Of a stretch of DNA of 64,000 nt, positions 1 through 8,918 are shown piece after piece. The translations under genes and the position numbers were made by a program. This DNA comes from Nostoc desertorum CM1-VF14 (GTDB lineage: Bacteria; Cyanobacteriota; Cyanobacteriia; Cyanobacteriales; Nostocaceae), in assembly GCA_019359245.1 (NCBI GenBank), contig JAHHHR010000045.1, forward strand, positions 1 to 64,000, read 5' to 3'. Below the pieces are notes generated by a model, which made no database searches, was not told the DNA's origin, and saw only the letters and a program-made list of their open reading frames with translations. How positions within the stretch are numbered: the stretch's first letter is position 1; each line of letters begins with the position of its first letter.

Positions 1-750
1 ACTTGTCACGGCTTTTTTACGCTTTTTTATGTCTATTTTTGAACACCACACCTTTTTTCCCGAATAATATAATTGCAGTTTATCATTGTAAAATTTATAG
101 TCAACAAAAACTTATGATTGACTGGGGTTGAACAACTAGTCAACCCTTGAAATTGCTTCTTTCTGACTTTTTCAGCAAGCCCTAAATAAGTTAAGTGAAC
201 ATCTGGCAAACACCGGGTTATTGCCAATGTTTGGCTTTTCGAGGCGGGTGCAATCGCTTTACACCCCCTTTTTTGTACGTGCCAACTAATAGGCCGTCAA
301 CAGGGGGGGTGAAGTTATGCCAATTCCCGCTATACTCCATGATCGCCAAAGCTCAAACACCTTACCGCGACTACGAAGTGAAACCTGCCAGCCCATTTCT
401 GATTCTCCGTCGTCCAGGCGACTATGCATGAACTTGCTTGATACCAAATACTACTTATTGATTTTGTAAATATTGTAACTCTGTAAAGTTTACGAGTAAA
501 CTCGTTGATTGGCAAGACACATCGCTTCTGGCAATAGTAAAATCTATTTTAGATTAGACGAAAATTCCTTAAAACTCAGGGCAATTAAATTACTCATAAC
601 TGAGGAATATCACAGATGCTGAATGCTAATATTCAGTATCTCCTGGAGAGCGCTATTCCGGGTTAGGATGATGACTAGCGATGCCTTAATTTAGATATCG
701 ATATTGAGTTGTTGAAATTTTATGGGCAATAGTCCACCAGATGGCAGTAT
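1..750. other. Non-coding region upstream of mgtE
   Basis: I see no convincing gene here. A hairpin (GGGTG at 246-250 pairing with CACCC at 262-266) followed by CCTTTTTTG looks like a plus-strand intrinsic terminator for something outside the window or for a short transcript. An ATG at 317 follows a GGGGGGTGAAG run and opens 48 codons, and another frame closes at 431, but neither product is recognisable and their amino-acid composition is not protein-like. I leave both uncalled. Confidence 0.4.
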
Positions 751-812
751 CAACCTCCTCTGAGCTGGCGAGGAAGTCTTCCAGCGCGGGGGAGACTTAG
801 GAGATATATCTC
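751..812 (+). promoter_or_regulatory. Possible structured 5' leader of mgtE with competing hairpins
   Basis: Two mutually exclusive hairpins can form just before the ribosome binding site. One is GCTGG (764-768) with CCAGC (781-785). The other is AAGTCTTCC (774-782) with GGGGAGACTT (789-798, one G-U pair), ending one base before the AGGAG Shine-Dalgarno at 799-803. A pyrimidine tract, CTCCT (755-759), is complementary to that AGGAG. mgtE genes in other bacteria are often riboswitch-controlled (M-box), but I do not recognise the M-box or yybP-ykoY consensus here, so a regulatory role is inference from the pairing alone. Confidence 0.35.
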
Positions 813-2165
813 ATGCTCACAGAAGATATTCGTGATTTGCTGACAGAAACTACCGATTTAAACCAGTTGAAATGGGATTTAAATCGCTTGCAACCTGTGG
901 ATGTGGGAGATTACATTACACAACTGCCTGAGAAAGAACGCGCGATCGCATTCCGTTTACTCAACAAAGCTCAGGCAATTGATGTATTTGAATATCTGCC
1001 AACAGACGTGCAGGAAGAATTAATTAATTCTCTGCATGATGTCCAGGTAGTGCAACTTGTAGAAGCAATGAGTCCCGACGAACGGGCAGAATTATTTGAT
1101 GAACTACCTGCTGGGGTAATCAAACGGCTACTGCAAGAACTGAGTCCAGAACAAAGGCAAGCAACAGCAACGATTCTCGGCTATCCAGAAGGTACTGCTG
1201 GGCGGGTGATGACAACCGAATATGTCCGGTTGCGGCAAGGATTGACTGTAGGTGAAGCCTTAAGTAAAATCCGTCGTCAGGACGAAGACAAAGAGTCGAT
1301 TTACTACGCCTACGTCACAGACGACAACCGGACATTGGTAAGAGTAGTTTCACTGCGCCAGTTGCTGTTTACCTTTCCCGATGTTTTCATCAAGGATATT
1401 GCTAGCGATCGCGTCATCAAAGTTAGAACTGAAACCCCCCAAGAAGAAGTGGCGCGAATCATGCAGCGCTATGACTTAATCGCTATCCCCGTAGTTGATC
1501 GGGAAGATCGGTTGGTTGGCATCGTCACCATTGATGATGTCATGGATATTTTAGAAGAGGAAGCCACAGAAGATATTCAAAAACTGGCGGGTGTGAGTGG
1601 TGATGAAGCAGCTTTATCCTCTCCCCTCCTCACGATCCGCAACCGCTTACCTTGGCTGTTGGGAATCATGGCACTATATATTGGTGCAGCCAGTGCGATC
1701 GCGCCTTTTCAATCTGTAATTGCCGCAGTGCCAGTTTTAGCAGTCATCATGCCAATTTTTTCTAACACTGGTGGTACTGTTGGGATTCAATCATTAACGG
1801 TAACAATCCGCGGCTTGGGAGTGGGCGAGGTAACACCCAAAGATACAATGAAAATTCTTCGCAAAGAACTCCTAGCAGGTTTAGGCACAGCCGTAGTTTT
1901 AGCTACAACAATGATCCTACTTTCCTTAATTTGGGCGCGGCCCCAAGAGCGATGGGTGGCTTTAATTGCCGGAATGGTAATGGCAACTAATACAATAGTG
2001 GCTGTTACACTCGGCACTTTACTGCCAATGGGTTTGAAACGCTTGAAACTTGACCCTGCTTTGGTTAGTGGCCCATTAGTAACTACAATGCTAGATACAA
2101 TTGGGTTTTTAACATTCCTCAGCCTAATTTCTCTAGCTTTAAACATTTTCCATTTACCAACTTGA
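813..2165 (+). CDS. mgtE: Magnesium transporter MgtE
   Basis: MgtE-family Mg2+ channel of the inner membrane, 450 residues, the usual family length. Residues about 20-130 form the MgtE N domain (repeated EYL/ELP and DERAELFDELP motifs), 135-255 are two CBS domains that sense Mg2+ in known homologues, and about 280-450 hold five membrane helices. The pore signature is visible as MPIFSNTGGTVGIQSL, and the conserved pore aspartate lies in TTMLDTIG near the C terminus. The ATG follows AGGAG by 9 bases. A possible regulatory leader precedes it. Downstream lies repeat-rich non-coding DNA, so it is probably monocistronic. Confidence 0.95.
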   Translation: MLTEDIRDLLTETTDLNQLKWDLNRLQPVDVGDYITQLPEKERAIAFRLLNKAQAIDVFEYLPTDVQEELINSLHDVQVVQLVEAMSPDERAELFDELPAGVIKRLLQELSPEQRQATATILGYPEGTAGRVMTTEYVRLRQGLTVGEALSKIRRQDEDKESIYYAYVTDDNRTLVRVVSLRQLLFTFPDVFIKDIASDRVIKVRTETPQEEVARIMQRYDLIAIPVVDREDRLVGIVTIDDVMDILEEEATEDIQKLAGVSGDEAALSSPLLTIRNRLPWLLGIMALYIGAASAIAPFQSVIAAVPVLAVIMPIFSNTGGTVGIQSLTVTIRGLGVGEVTPKDTMKILRKELLAGLGTAVVLATTMILLSLIWARPQERWVALIAGMVMATNTIVAVTLGTLLPMGLKRLKLDPALVSGPLVTTMLDTIGFLTFLSLISLALNIFHLPT

Positions 2166-2178
2166 AAGGATTGGGAAT

Positions 2179-2214
2179 GGGGCATTGGGCATTGGGCATA
2201 GGGTATAGGGCATT
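2179..2214. repeat. GGGCATT heptamer run
   Basis: Degenerate tandem copies of a heptamer (GGGCATT, with GGGCATA and GGGTATA variants) directly downstream of mgtE. This is the style of short tandem repeat common between genes in Nostocales. It abuts the left inverted repeat of the element at 2215. Confidence 0.7.
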
Positions 2215-2351
2215 AGGGAACTCCAAAAAATAAATTATCCAATTTCTGAACTTCACCACGACTTTCCCTCCCCCTGCTCCCTGCTCCCTGCTCCCTGCTC
2301 CCTGCTCCTCTGCCTTTAAAGCGTTGGGATATTTTTTATTTGGAAGTCCCT
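2215..2351. mobile_element. MITE-like element with AGGGA..TCCAAA inverted ends
   Basis: The left end reads AGGGAACTCCAAAAAATAAA (2215 on) and the right end, read on the other strand, AGGGACTTCCAAATAAAAAA (2351 back). The same ends flank a 109-bp element at 48727-48835, and a lone end occurs near 17539. The interior has no gene and carries a CCCTGCT array (2272-2313). This looks like a non-autonomous element; I cannot name a parent transposon. Confidence 0.55.
2272..2313. repeat. CCCTGCT heptamer array
   Basis: About five tandem copies of CCCTGCT ending in a degenerate CCTCTGC. Related runs occur at 29889-29931 and, on the opposite strand (GGGAGCAG), at 41127-41166. Confidence 0.85.
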
Positions 2352-2385
2352 TAATTATCTCTCCCCCAGTCCCCAGCCTTCAAAT

Positions 2386-3399
2386 ATGCCTACTACTACC
2401 TGGAATCGTCATCACATTCTTTCCCTGGCTGACTTTACTACCACTGAATACGATACAGTTTTGCAAACTGCTGCTAGTTTTCAAGAGGTGCTATCGCGGC
2501 GGACGAAGAAAGTGCCAACCTTGCAGGGACAGGTGGTGGCGAATTTATTTTTTGAATCTTCTACCCGGACTCGCAGTAGTTTTGAACTCGCAGCAAAACG
2601 CTTAAGTGCAGATACGTTGAACTTTGCCGCAGCCACTTCCTCTATGACTAAGGGAGAAACAATTCTCGACACGGCGAAGACCTATTTGGCAATGGGAACT
2701 GATATTATGGTAGTCCGCCATCGAGAAGCAGGAGTACCAAATGCGATCGCGGCTGAAATGGATCGTCTTGGTGTACGAGTTAGTGTCCTCAATGCTGGTG
2801 ATGGTCAACATGAGCATCCTTCCCAAGGACTGCTAGATTTATTTACCCTTTGTACTCTAATTGACCCAGCTAGTCCCCGACTGGAACTTTTAAAGGGTAA
2901 AAAAATTGCCATTGTTGGGGATATTCTCCATTCTCGCGTGGCGCGATCGAATATTTGGAGTTTAATTGCCAGTGGTGCCCAAGTGCATCTGGCAGCACCA
3001 CCTACCCTTTTACCCAAATTATTTGCCGAGTATATCTCTGAGGAGTTAGGAGTTAGGAATTATTCCCCCACTCCCCAACTTTTTCTACATTGGCAGCTAG
3101 AACCAGCTTTACAAGATGCCGATTTTGTCATGACTTTGCGCCTGCAAAAGGAACGCATGACAGCTCATCTGCTGCCAAGTTTGCGAGAATATCATCAGCT
3201 ATTCGGTATTACACGCACCAAGTTGCAACTTTGTAAACCTAACGTCAAAGTTTTGCATCCAGGCCCAGTCAATCGTGGTGTTGAAATTAGTTCTGAATTG
3301 ATGGATGATCCAGAATTTAGTCTGATTCAATCGCAAGTTACTAGCGGTGTCGCCGTTCGCATGGCACTGCTGTATTTGTTAGGTAGCGGTAAAACTTAA
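2386..3399 (+). CDS. pyrB: Aspartate carbamoyltransferase catalytic subunit
   Basis: Cytosolic enzyme joining carbamoyl phosphate to aspartate, the first committed step of pyrimidine synthesis. 337 residues. The carbamoyl-phosphate loop FFESSTRTRSSFE is at about 57-69, HRE and the HPSQGLLD motif follow, and the aspartate-binding side shows MTLRLQKERM and HPGPVNRGVEI near the C terminus. The chosen ATG lies in AAATATGCCT; a longer overlapping frame from 2324 is out of phase and not real. Three GGAGTTA/GGAATTA heptamers, identical in type to intergenic repeats, lie inside the reading frame at 3042-3062 and add the segment EELGVRNYS before the QLFLHW region. Confidence 0.95.
   Translation: MPTTTWNRHHILSLADFTTTEYDTVLQTAASFQEVLSRRTKKVPTLQGQVVANLFFESSTRTRSSFELAAKRLSADTLNFAAATSSMTKGETILDTAKTYLAMGTDIMVVRHREAGVPNAIAAEMDRLGVRVSVLNAGDGQHEHPSQGLLDLFTLCTLIDPASPRLELLKGKKIAIVGDILHSRVARSNIWSLIASGAQVHLAAPPTLLPKLFAEYISEELGVRNYSPTPQLFLHWQLEPALQDADFVMTLRLQKERMTAHLLPSLREYHQLFGITRTKLQLCKPNVKVLHPGPVNRGVEISSELMDDPEFSLIQSQVTSGVAVRMALLYLLGSGKT
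3042..3062 (+). repeat. Intragenic heptamer repeat within pyrB
   Basis: Three consecutive heptamers GGAGTTA, GGAGTTA, GGAATTA (21 bases, hence in frame) followed by a C-rich stretch, matching intergenic runs at 19358-19374 and 30959-30982. It encodes a short insert in a region of pyrB that links conserved blocks. Confidence 0.65.
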
Positions 3400-4003
3400 T
3401 AAATATCATGTCCGCATTAGTTACGATTCCCACAGTCATTGCATCCCACACGCCTTATATCTTATTAAATTATAAATAACAACAACAGCGTAGCTTTGGC
3501 GGGGTTCTTCGGGTTTAATAACTAATCAAGCAGACATGATACAGCAGTTTTCTTTTGCATGAGGTACAAAGTCACTGGTTTTGAGGCAGGAGGGAGAAGA
3601 ATAACTTGATTTGTGAATCCTTGGTTCTGTACTTCATTTAGCTGCAAACTGCTGTATAACAGGATAGACTCAAGCTAAACCTTGGCAATACATTTTTACT
3701 CGATAATCGTGTAGGCAAATTTCGTACTTCCACATTCTGTCTATTCGATAACAGCAGTTTAGTGGTGTCAGATAGCACTTATGCAAAAACTCTCTGGAAC
3801 TCTTATTCCCTCGCAACAGCCTGCGGACTTATTGCTAACAACCTTTTAATATTAGTCCCATCGGACTACCTTACGGAAGAATACTTACTCTCATAGATAC
3901 TATATATTCCTCCGCTTGCATGAGGGCAGTATTCTGAAATTTTGGGACACTGGGAACGTAGAAGTCAATATTTTAATGACTTTTAGAAGTGTCAGAGGTA
4001 AAT
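3400..4003. other. Intergenic region, no gene seen
   Basis: About 600 bases between pyrB and the pentapeptide gene, mostly A+T-rich. Two CAGCAGTTT/CTGCTGTAT-type segments recur (3542, 3648, 3752) and a GCGTAGCTTTGGCGGGG repeat lies near 3489. No reading frame with a credible start was found. Confidence 0.4.
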
Positions 4004-4444
4004 ATGAAAGCAATTTTTTTGACGGCAGCAGCCTTACTCAGCACGCTATCTTTAGCTGCTCCCCTTTCCGTCAAAGCAGAAAACTCCGCCTCTGTCCGGC
4101 GCTTGCTGGAAACTAGAGAATGTTTCGGATGTAATTTAGCAGGAGCAAACCTGAAAGGCGCTCATCTAATAGGTGCTGACCTGAGAAATGCCAACTTAAA
4201 AGGAGCTAACCTTGAAAGTGCTAACTTAGAAGGTGCTGATTTAACTGGTGCCAATTTAAAGTCTGCTAATCTTACAGATGCTTTTGTCAGTGGTACTAGC
4301 CTAAATAATGCTAATCTTACCAATGTTGATTTGAGTAACGCTCATTTATATAATACTGAAGTAAATGGCGCAGTTTTGGCTAATATTGATTTAACTGGTG
4401 CTGATGTCTTTAATACTGACATTAGCGTAGGTGGTGAATATTAA
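4004..4444 (+). CDS. Secreted pentapeptide-repeat protein
   Basis: 146 residues. A Sec signal peptide (MKAIFLTAAALLSTLSLAAP, cleavage probably after VKA) is followed by a short Cys pair (ECFGC) and then about 18 pentapeptide repeats of the A(N/D)LxG type, which fold as a right-handed beta helix. The GTG at 3989 gives five extra residues, but AGAGG at 3994-3998 sits properly in front of the ATG at 4004, so I use the latter. The EC-x-GC-x-L opening is common in cyanobacterial periplasmic pentapeptide proteins. Function unknown. It converges on pmbA with a hairpin between. Confidence 0.8.
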   Translation: MKAIFLTAAALLSTLSLAAPLSVKAENSASVRRLLETRECFGCNLAGANLKGAHLIGADLRNANLKGANLESANLEGADLTGANLKSANLTDAFVSGTSLNNANLTNVDLSNAHLYNTEVNGAVLANIDLTGADVFNTDISVGGEY

Positions 4445-4469
4445 TGATCACTCATTATCCAAAAGTAAT

Positions 4470-4499
4470 GAGTTAAGAGTTTAATTTAACTCCTAACTC
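4470..4499. terminator. Hairpin between convergent genes
   Basis: GAGTTAAGAGTT (4470-4481) pairs with AACTCCTAACTC (4488-4499) with one mismatch and a 6-base loop. It is built from the same AGTTA(G/A)G heptamers as other intergenic runs and lies between the convergent pentapeptide and pmbA genes. There is no strong T-tract, so termination is only plausible. Confidence 0.4.
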
Positions 4500-4514
4500 T
4501 CTACTTTTTAACTT

Positions 4515-5855
4515 TTACTCACCAGTAATTGACAGTTCATTAACCCAGATTTTCGGGCAAACTCCCCCTGGCGTTAACTCAGCTTCTTTCTCTACATAAA
4601 CAATCGACTTTAAGAGTTCTAAGAAATCGCCAGCAACAGTTGCTGACTCAATACTCGTCCTGACACCCTTGTTAACTAGCCAACCATCAAATGGCAAAGA
4701 AAAGGAACCTTGCAAGGATTTAACTCCAGCATGAAGAGCTTGTAAATCATCAATAAAAATCACATTTTCAGCAGTTTCTAAGCTTAACTCTTCTTCAGGA
4801 GATGCTGTTGTGAAAACGTGATAAAAGTTGGGACTAACGCTAACTTTTGCACCAATACTGGCATTACCTGTTGGCTGGGTATTAAACCTTTTAGCAGTGC
4901 CTGCACTGTGGAGAAAGCTTTTTAAAACACCATTTTCAATCAGTGAGATTTTACGAGTAGGAGTTCCTTCACCATCAAAACTTTCTGCACCAATGTTAGC
5001 TGGGTGAAGTGCATCATCAAAAACTGAAAGCAGAGGAGAAGCAATTTGCTTACCTAAATCATCAGCAGTAGATAAGCTTTGGTTGTCCAAAATACTTTGA
5101 GCGTTGAACAAGTTAGAAAAACCACCCAACAGGCTTAAGAAAGCTTCCGGTGAGAAAACAACCCGATATTTACCAGTTTTAATTTTTTCATAGTTCAGGT
5201 GACTGATAGTTTTATCTGCGGTTTCTTTGATGCAACCATTAATGTCTAGATTGCCTAAACTTTGGTTAATTCTAAAAGCGCCTGCACTGCGAGGTTTTTT
5301 CCCTTCTTCCTCAGTTTTGCTGTAAAGATAAACTGATGCTAAGGAGTGAGATTCAGTTCTTACTGCACCGTCACTATTAAGATAAAATCTGTCAATATCT
5401 CTTTGCGATAACCCATTATAAGGCACACCTTTAATGGCCGGATGAGCTGCCAGTAATTCTTTTTCTGCTACCAACAATCTTTCTATGAGTTCAGCAACAG
5501 ATGCTTGGGGTGTCTTATCTTGAGGTTTGTTTGCAATAGGAACAGTAGCTTCTGGGCTAAAATCAGGAACATTTTCCTTAACACCAAAAAAACTGGCTTC
5601 GTAGGCAGTTTTTAAAGCTAATTCCAGTCCTTTGGGGTCTACATCTGTGGTACTGGTGACACCCATTGTATTATCTTCATTCCAGACACGAACAGTAACA
5701 CCAGAGCGATTTGAGGCTTTGACTTGTTTTGGCTCACCTTGGTCTACTTGCACGCTAGTATCATCTACTGTTGAGCCATAAATGTCGAATTTCTTAATGC
5801 CAAGCTTATCAGCATTATCCTTGGCAGAATTTGCAATTTCATTGATATTTGGCAT
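4515..5855 (-). CDS. pmbA: TldE/PmbA family protein, inactive partner of TldD
   Basis: 446 residues with the modulator-of-gyrase fold: N-terminal domain, the middle SQRDIDRFYLNSDGAV region typical of the family, and a C-terminal domain with FDGEGTPTRKISLIENGVLKSF. It lacks the HExxxH zinc motif of TldD, as expected of TldE/PmbA. In known systems TldD and TldE form a heterodimeric metalloprotease acting on unfolded or modified peptides (microcin B17, CcdA). It is transcribed after tldD with a 216-bp repeat-rich gap. Its substrate here is unknown. Confidence 0.9.
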   Translation of the reverse strand: MPNINEIANSAKDNADKLGIKKFDIYGSTVDDTSVQVDQGEPKQVKASNRSGVTVRVWNEDNTMGVTSTTDVDPKGLELALKTAYEASFFGVKENVPDFSPEATVPIANKPQDKTPQASVAELIERLLVAEKELLAAHPAIKGVPYNGLSQRDIDRFYLNSDGAVRTESHSLASVYLYSKTEEEGKKPRSAGAFRINQSLGNLDINGCIKETADKTISHLNYEKIKTGKYRVVFSPEAFLSLLGGFSNLFNAQSILDNQSLSTADDLGKQIASPLLSVFDDALHPANIGAESFDGEGTPTRKISLIENGVLKSFLHSAGTAKRFNTQPTGNASIGAKVSVSPNFYHVFTTASPEEELSLETAENVIFIDDLQALHAGVKSLQGSFSLPFDGWLVNKGVRTSIESATVAGDFLELLKSIVYVEKEAELTPGGVCPKIWVNELSITGE

Positions 5856-6071
5856 AGTCGATTTTGGATGTTAGTTGTAGATTTTTGATTGGAAGCGATT
5901 CTACTTTGAATATTAGATTTTGGATGTTACGGCTTGTATTTATCTCGTAGAGTTATGACTGAGGTAACAGTTCAACAATTTGAGATTTGAGATTGAACTC
6001 ACGCAAACATTAGGGAGCTTGAGCATTTTGGATTTTGAATATTGCAATCCAAAATCCAAATTCTAAAATTC

Positions 6072-7544
6072 TTATCTTCCACCGACGGTAATAGAATCAA
6101 CCTTGATGTGGGGTTGTCCTACTGTGGTGTAAATACTGCCACTTACAGAGCCACAAAAACCTGGTGCAATTTCCAAATCTTGGGAACACATAGAAATTTT
6201 GTTCATAATTTCCTTAGCTTCACCAATAAGAATTGCTCCCTTTAACGGCTTGGTGATTTTGCCATTTTCAATCAAATAAGCTTCATCGACACCAAAGTTA
6301 AATTGACCTGTAGCACCAACGCTACCACCACCCATCTTTTTACAGTAAATACCTTTATCAACAGAGGCAAATAAATCTTCATTGCTATATTCGCCAGAAT
6401 CAATATAAGTATTACGCATTCGGCTTGCAGCCGCAAAGGTATAATTTTGGCGGCGTCCACTTCCAGTTCTGGGATGTCCAGTGCGTGCAGAACCTGTTCT
6501 ATCTGCTAAAAAGTTTTTAAGAACGCCTTTTTCAATTAATAGAGTTCTTTGAGCAGGCATACCTTCGTCATCCATGTCAATTGTCCCGAAGGCATTTTCA
6601 GACCGCCCTTCATCCCAGGCTGTCAGACTTTCGTGGGCAATCTTTTCGCCTTTTTTGTCAGCAAAGGGAGTGGTATTGCGTTCGATTTGAGTAGTTTCTA
6701 GTAAGTGTCCGCAAGCTTCGTGGAAAATTACGCCGCCAAAGTGATTAGCCATAATAATCGGGTAAGTACCCGATTCTACGTAATCTGCGTAGAGCATTTT
6801 GCCAGCAGATTCTGCTATTTTTTCGGCGGCTTGTTGAGAATCCCAAGTTCTCAAGAAGTTGGCATCGCTAGTATTTCCCGCGCGTTCACCGATAGAAGCA
6901 CGATTAGCACCATCAGCACACAGGAGGTTAAATCCTACTGACTGGGTGAGGCGAATGTCACGAGCAAAAGTACCATCACTAGCGGCGATTAAAACTTCTT
7001 GCCAATCCCGGAAATAGCTAGCACGGCGCGATTGAACGTGACTAGCTTTTTGCTTTAGGTGGGCAGTACCATCAAGGAGGACTTCTCCCATTTCTCGGAT
7101 GGAGCTACACACTGGTAGCCAGGCATCTTTGCCTCTTTTAGTGGCGTAATCTCTCAATAATTCCAGGTTGATTTCTGGGATGAAAGCTTTAGGGGTGGGT
7201 AGTTGCAGTCCCAGGATAGAAAGACCTTTTTCTAAAGCTGCTTTCAAACCAGAAAAAGAAAGGTCATTAGTGCTGACGTAGCAATCGGCTTTGCCGCGAA
7301 ATACTCTGACTCCCGCGCCTGTAGACAGGCTGGGTGAAATACTAGTTATGGAGTCGTCTTCTGCAAGAGAACTAATATAGTTACGACGTTCTAAAAATAA
7401 TTCGATGAAGTCAGCGCCAGCGGCGCGTCCTAGTCCCAGGAGGGTAGCCAGGGGGGCTTCCCAGGTTTCATCGAAACGCTCTGGTGTGGAGGAATATTGG
7501 AGGGTGGGGAGTTGATTGGAGAGAAGTAGCGTACTTGTAAGCAT
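6072..7544 (-). CDS. tldD: TldD family metalloprotease
   Basis: 490 residues. The zinc-binding HExxxH motif is visible as HEACGH with H275, E276 and H280, followed by the family block TTPFADKKGEKIAHESL and the GSARTGHPRTGSGRRQNY region. It pairs with the downstream pmbA to form the TldD/TldE protease in the cytosol. The start ATG at 7544 gives a slightly extended N terminus compared with the conserved start of the family (about residue 25 onward), so a later start cannot be excluded. Confidence 0.92.
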   Translation of the reverse strand: MLTSTLLLSNQLPTLQYSSTPERFDETWEAPLATLLGLGRAAGADFIELFLERRNYISSLAEDDSITSISPSLSTGAGVRVFRGKADCYVSTNDLSFSGLKAALEKGLSILGLQLPTPKAFIPEINLELLRDYATKRGKDAWLPVCSSIREMGEVLLDGTAHLKQKASHVQSRRASYFRDWQEVLIAASDGTFARDIRLTQSVGFNLLCADGANRASIGERAGNTSDANFLRTWDSQQAAEKIAESAGKMLYADYVESGTYPIIMANHFGGVIFHEACGHLLETTQIERNTTPFADKKGEKIAHESLTAWDEGRSENAFGTIDMDDEGMPAQRTLLIEKGVLKNFLADRTGSARTGHPRTGSGRRQNYTFAAASRMRNTYIDSGEYSNEDLFASVDKGIYCKKMGGGSVGATGQFNFGVDEAYLIENGKITKPLKGAILIGEAKEIMNKISMCSQDLEIAPGFCGSVSGSIYTTVGQPHIKVDSITVGGR

Positions 7545-7711
7545 GGGTAGCCTCGTCTGCTGGCGTAATTCAGAGATTTGACTGATAAATCCTGGTCTGT
7601 TCAGTCTAACAAATCAGTGAAAGCTACAGTTGGTAAAAAGGCAGTGTGGATTTCCCTCCTAACAAAGGGATTTTGCACTTTGTCTTAGCTAGAAGTTTGT
7701 GGTTATATCAG

Positions 7712-7800
7712 GACTTACGCACAGTTAACGGAAAATCGTAGATGCAAAGCGGCTTGCCGCAGACTACCATAAGAGTTTCAACAGAGAGTACTGCGTAAGT
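7712..7800. repeat. Inverted-repeat element with ACTTACGCA ends
   Basis: ACTTACGCACAGT at 7713-7725 is mirrored by ACTGCGTAAGT at 7790-7800, one inserted base apart, enclosing about 65 bases with no gene. A small MITE-like or palindromic repeat is the simplest reading. Target-site duplication is not clear. Confidence 0.45.
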
Positions 7801-7815
7801 TTTATATATAAACAA

Positions 7816-7833
7816 AGCCCGCAAAGGCGGGCT
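7816..7833 (-). terminator. Intrinsic terminator of the glycosyltransferase operon
   Basis: Perfect stem AGCCCGC / GCGGGCT with an AAAG loop. Read on the minus strand it is followed by TTTGTTTATATAT, about 220 bases downstream of the glycosyltransferase stop at 8055. Confidence 0.55.
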
Positions 7834-8054
7834 GAGATTTTGAAAGTTCGCATTTTTGATTGAGGGTGTCGGTTAAAATGAAATGCACCTATATTATGTA
7901 CTTAACTAACACTCTTTTCAACGAAGGTAGTCACGAATTAGGAGATGTTCTTACTCTGGTCACAATACAGAAACTTCCTGATTACTTCCTCCTACTAAAT
8001 ATGCAATCTTGTTTGCCGATTAGCTTAATTTAATCCAGATTATCCTTCTCAGGT

Positions 8055-8879
8055 TTATTTTCTATTGATCATTTTCAGTGGAATTCTTGCTGTTTCTTGC
8101 TGATTTAAAGCATCACCTAAATTAGAACTTTGTTTTGTCGATGATAAATTCTTAAACAAGACGTTTAGGGTTCGAGTAATAGTTTTAAGAATTTTCATCT
8201 TACTGGCAGTCGGCTTCTCATCGTATCTCAAAACCATTGGAATTTCTACGATTTTTGGTTTGAATACTTTGGTCTTCAATAGTAAATCTATCATACAAGC
8301 AAAACCACTTTCAGTGAATAAACTGTCCCCATAATATATATCCAGTTTACTAACTAAATTACGGTTATATAGTCTGTAACCACAAGTGTAGTCTCTTACA
8401 CCTGGAACACGAGCTGCAATTCTAAAAAGCCAGCTTGCGCCGTAACTCATTATCTCTCTAAATTTTGATAAGCCTATGACTTTAGAGCCTTTTCGATATC
8501 TCGATGCGATCGCAATATCATAGCTACCAGCTATCATGGTGTCATACATCTTTATCAACAGTTCTGGTGGTTGAGTGTTATCGCAATCCATCGCGGCTAA
8601 AAAATCGCCTTCTTTAGAAATTTCTAAAAAAGTCATGAAACCTGTTTTAATTGCTTGACCTAAACCACCATTTTTGGTGTGTTGAACTAATTTTAGTGAT
8701 ATTCCCAGTGATTGAGCTTCATCTATTGCAGTCTGAGCAGTTGTATCCCTGCTACCATCATCAACAAGAATTAGTTTTATCTCCATATTAGAGATTTGCT
8801 GCAATACCTGGAACTTTTTAAACAAGGGGCGAATTGATTCTTGCTCGTTGTATGCGGGTAAAAGAACAAAAAGACTCAT
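8055..8879 (-). CDS. Glycosyltransferase family 2, dolichol-phosphate mannosyltransferase-like
   Basis: 274 residues. GT-A fold: LLPAYNEQESI start, VDDGSRD nucleotide-sugar site, and the metal-binding DxD as MDCDNTQP, then ASRYRKGS and GYRLYN blocks typical of DPM1-like enzymes that transfer a sugar from a nucleotide to a polyprenyl phosphate. No C-terminal membrane segment is present, unlike ArnC or GtrB. It is the last gene of a four-gene minus-strand run with two small flippase-like proteins, which supports a lipid-linked sugar product. The sugar and final acceptor are unknown. Confidence 0.85.
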   Translation of the reverse strand: MSLFVLLPAYNEQESIRPLFKKFQVLQQISNMEIKLILVDDGSRDTTAQTAIDEAQSLGISLKLVQHTKNGGLGQAIKTGFMTFLEISKEGDFLAAMDCDNTQPPELLIKMYDTMIAGSYDIAIASRYRKGSKVIGLSKFREIMSYGASWLFRIAARVPGVRDYTCGYRLYNRNLVSKLDIYYGDSLFTESGFACMIDLLLKTKVFKPKIVEIPMVLRYDEKPTASKMKILKTITRTLNVLFKNLSSTKQSSNLGDALNQQETARIPLKMINRK

Positions 8880-8918
8880 AAGTACCTCGTGTGATTTTCA
8901 AAATCTCGTTTTCAAATT

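Noticed and set aside
195..431. Small ORFs near the left end, one after a G-rich Shine-Dalgarno-like run at 317
   Set aside because: Two frames overlap with no recognisable protein-like pattern; the G run is not enough on its own.
751..812. M-box or yybP-ykoY riboswitch before mgtE
   Set aside because: Neither consensus was recognised; only the competing hairpins and anti-SD tract are reported.
1787..2185. 132-codon frame antisense to mgtE
   Set aside because: Shadow of a well-supported gene on the opposite strand.
2324..2605. 93-codon frame overlapping the pyrB start
   Set aside because: It is out of phase with pyrB, and the pyrB frame has the conserved domain.
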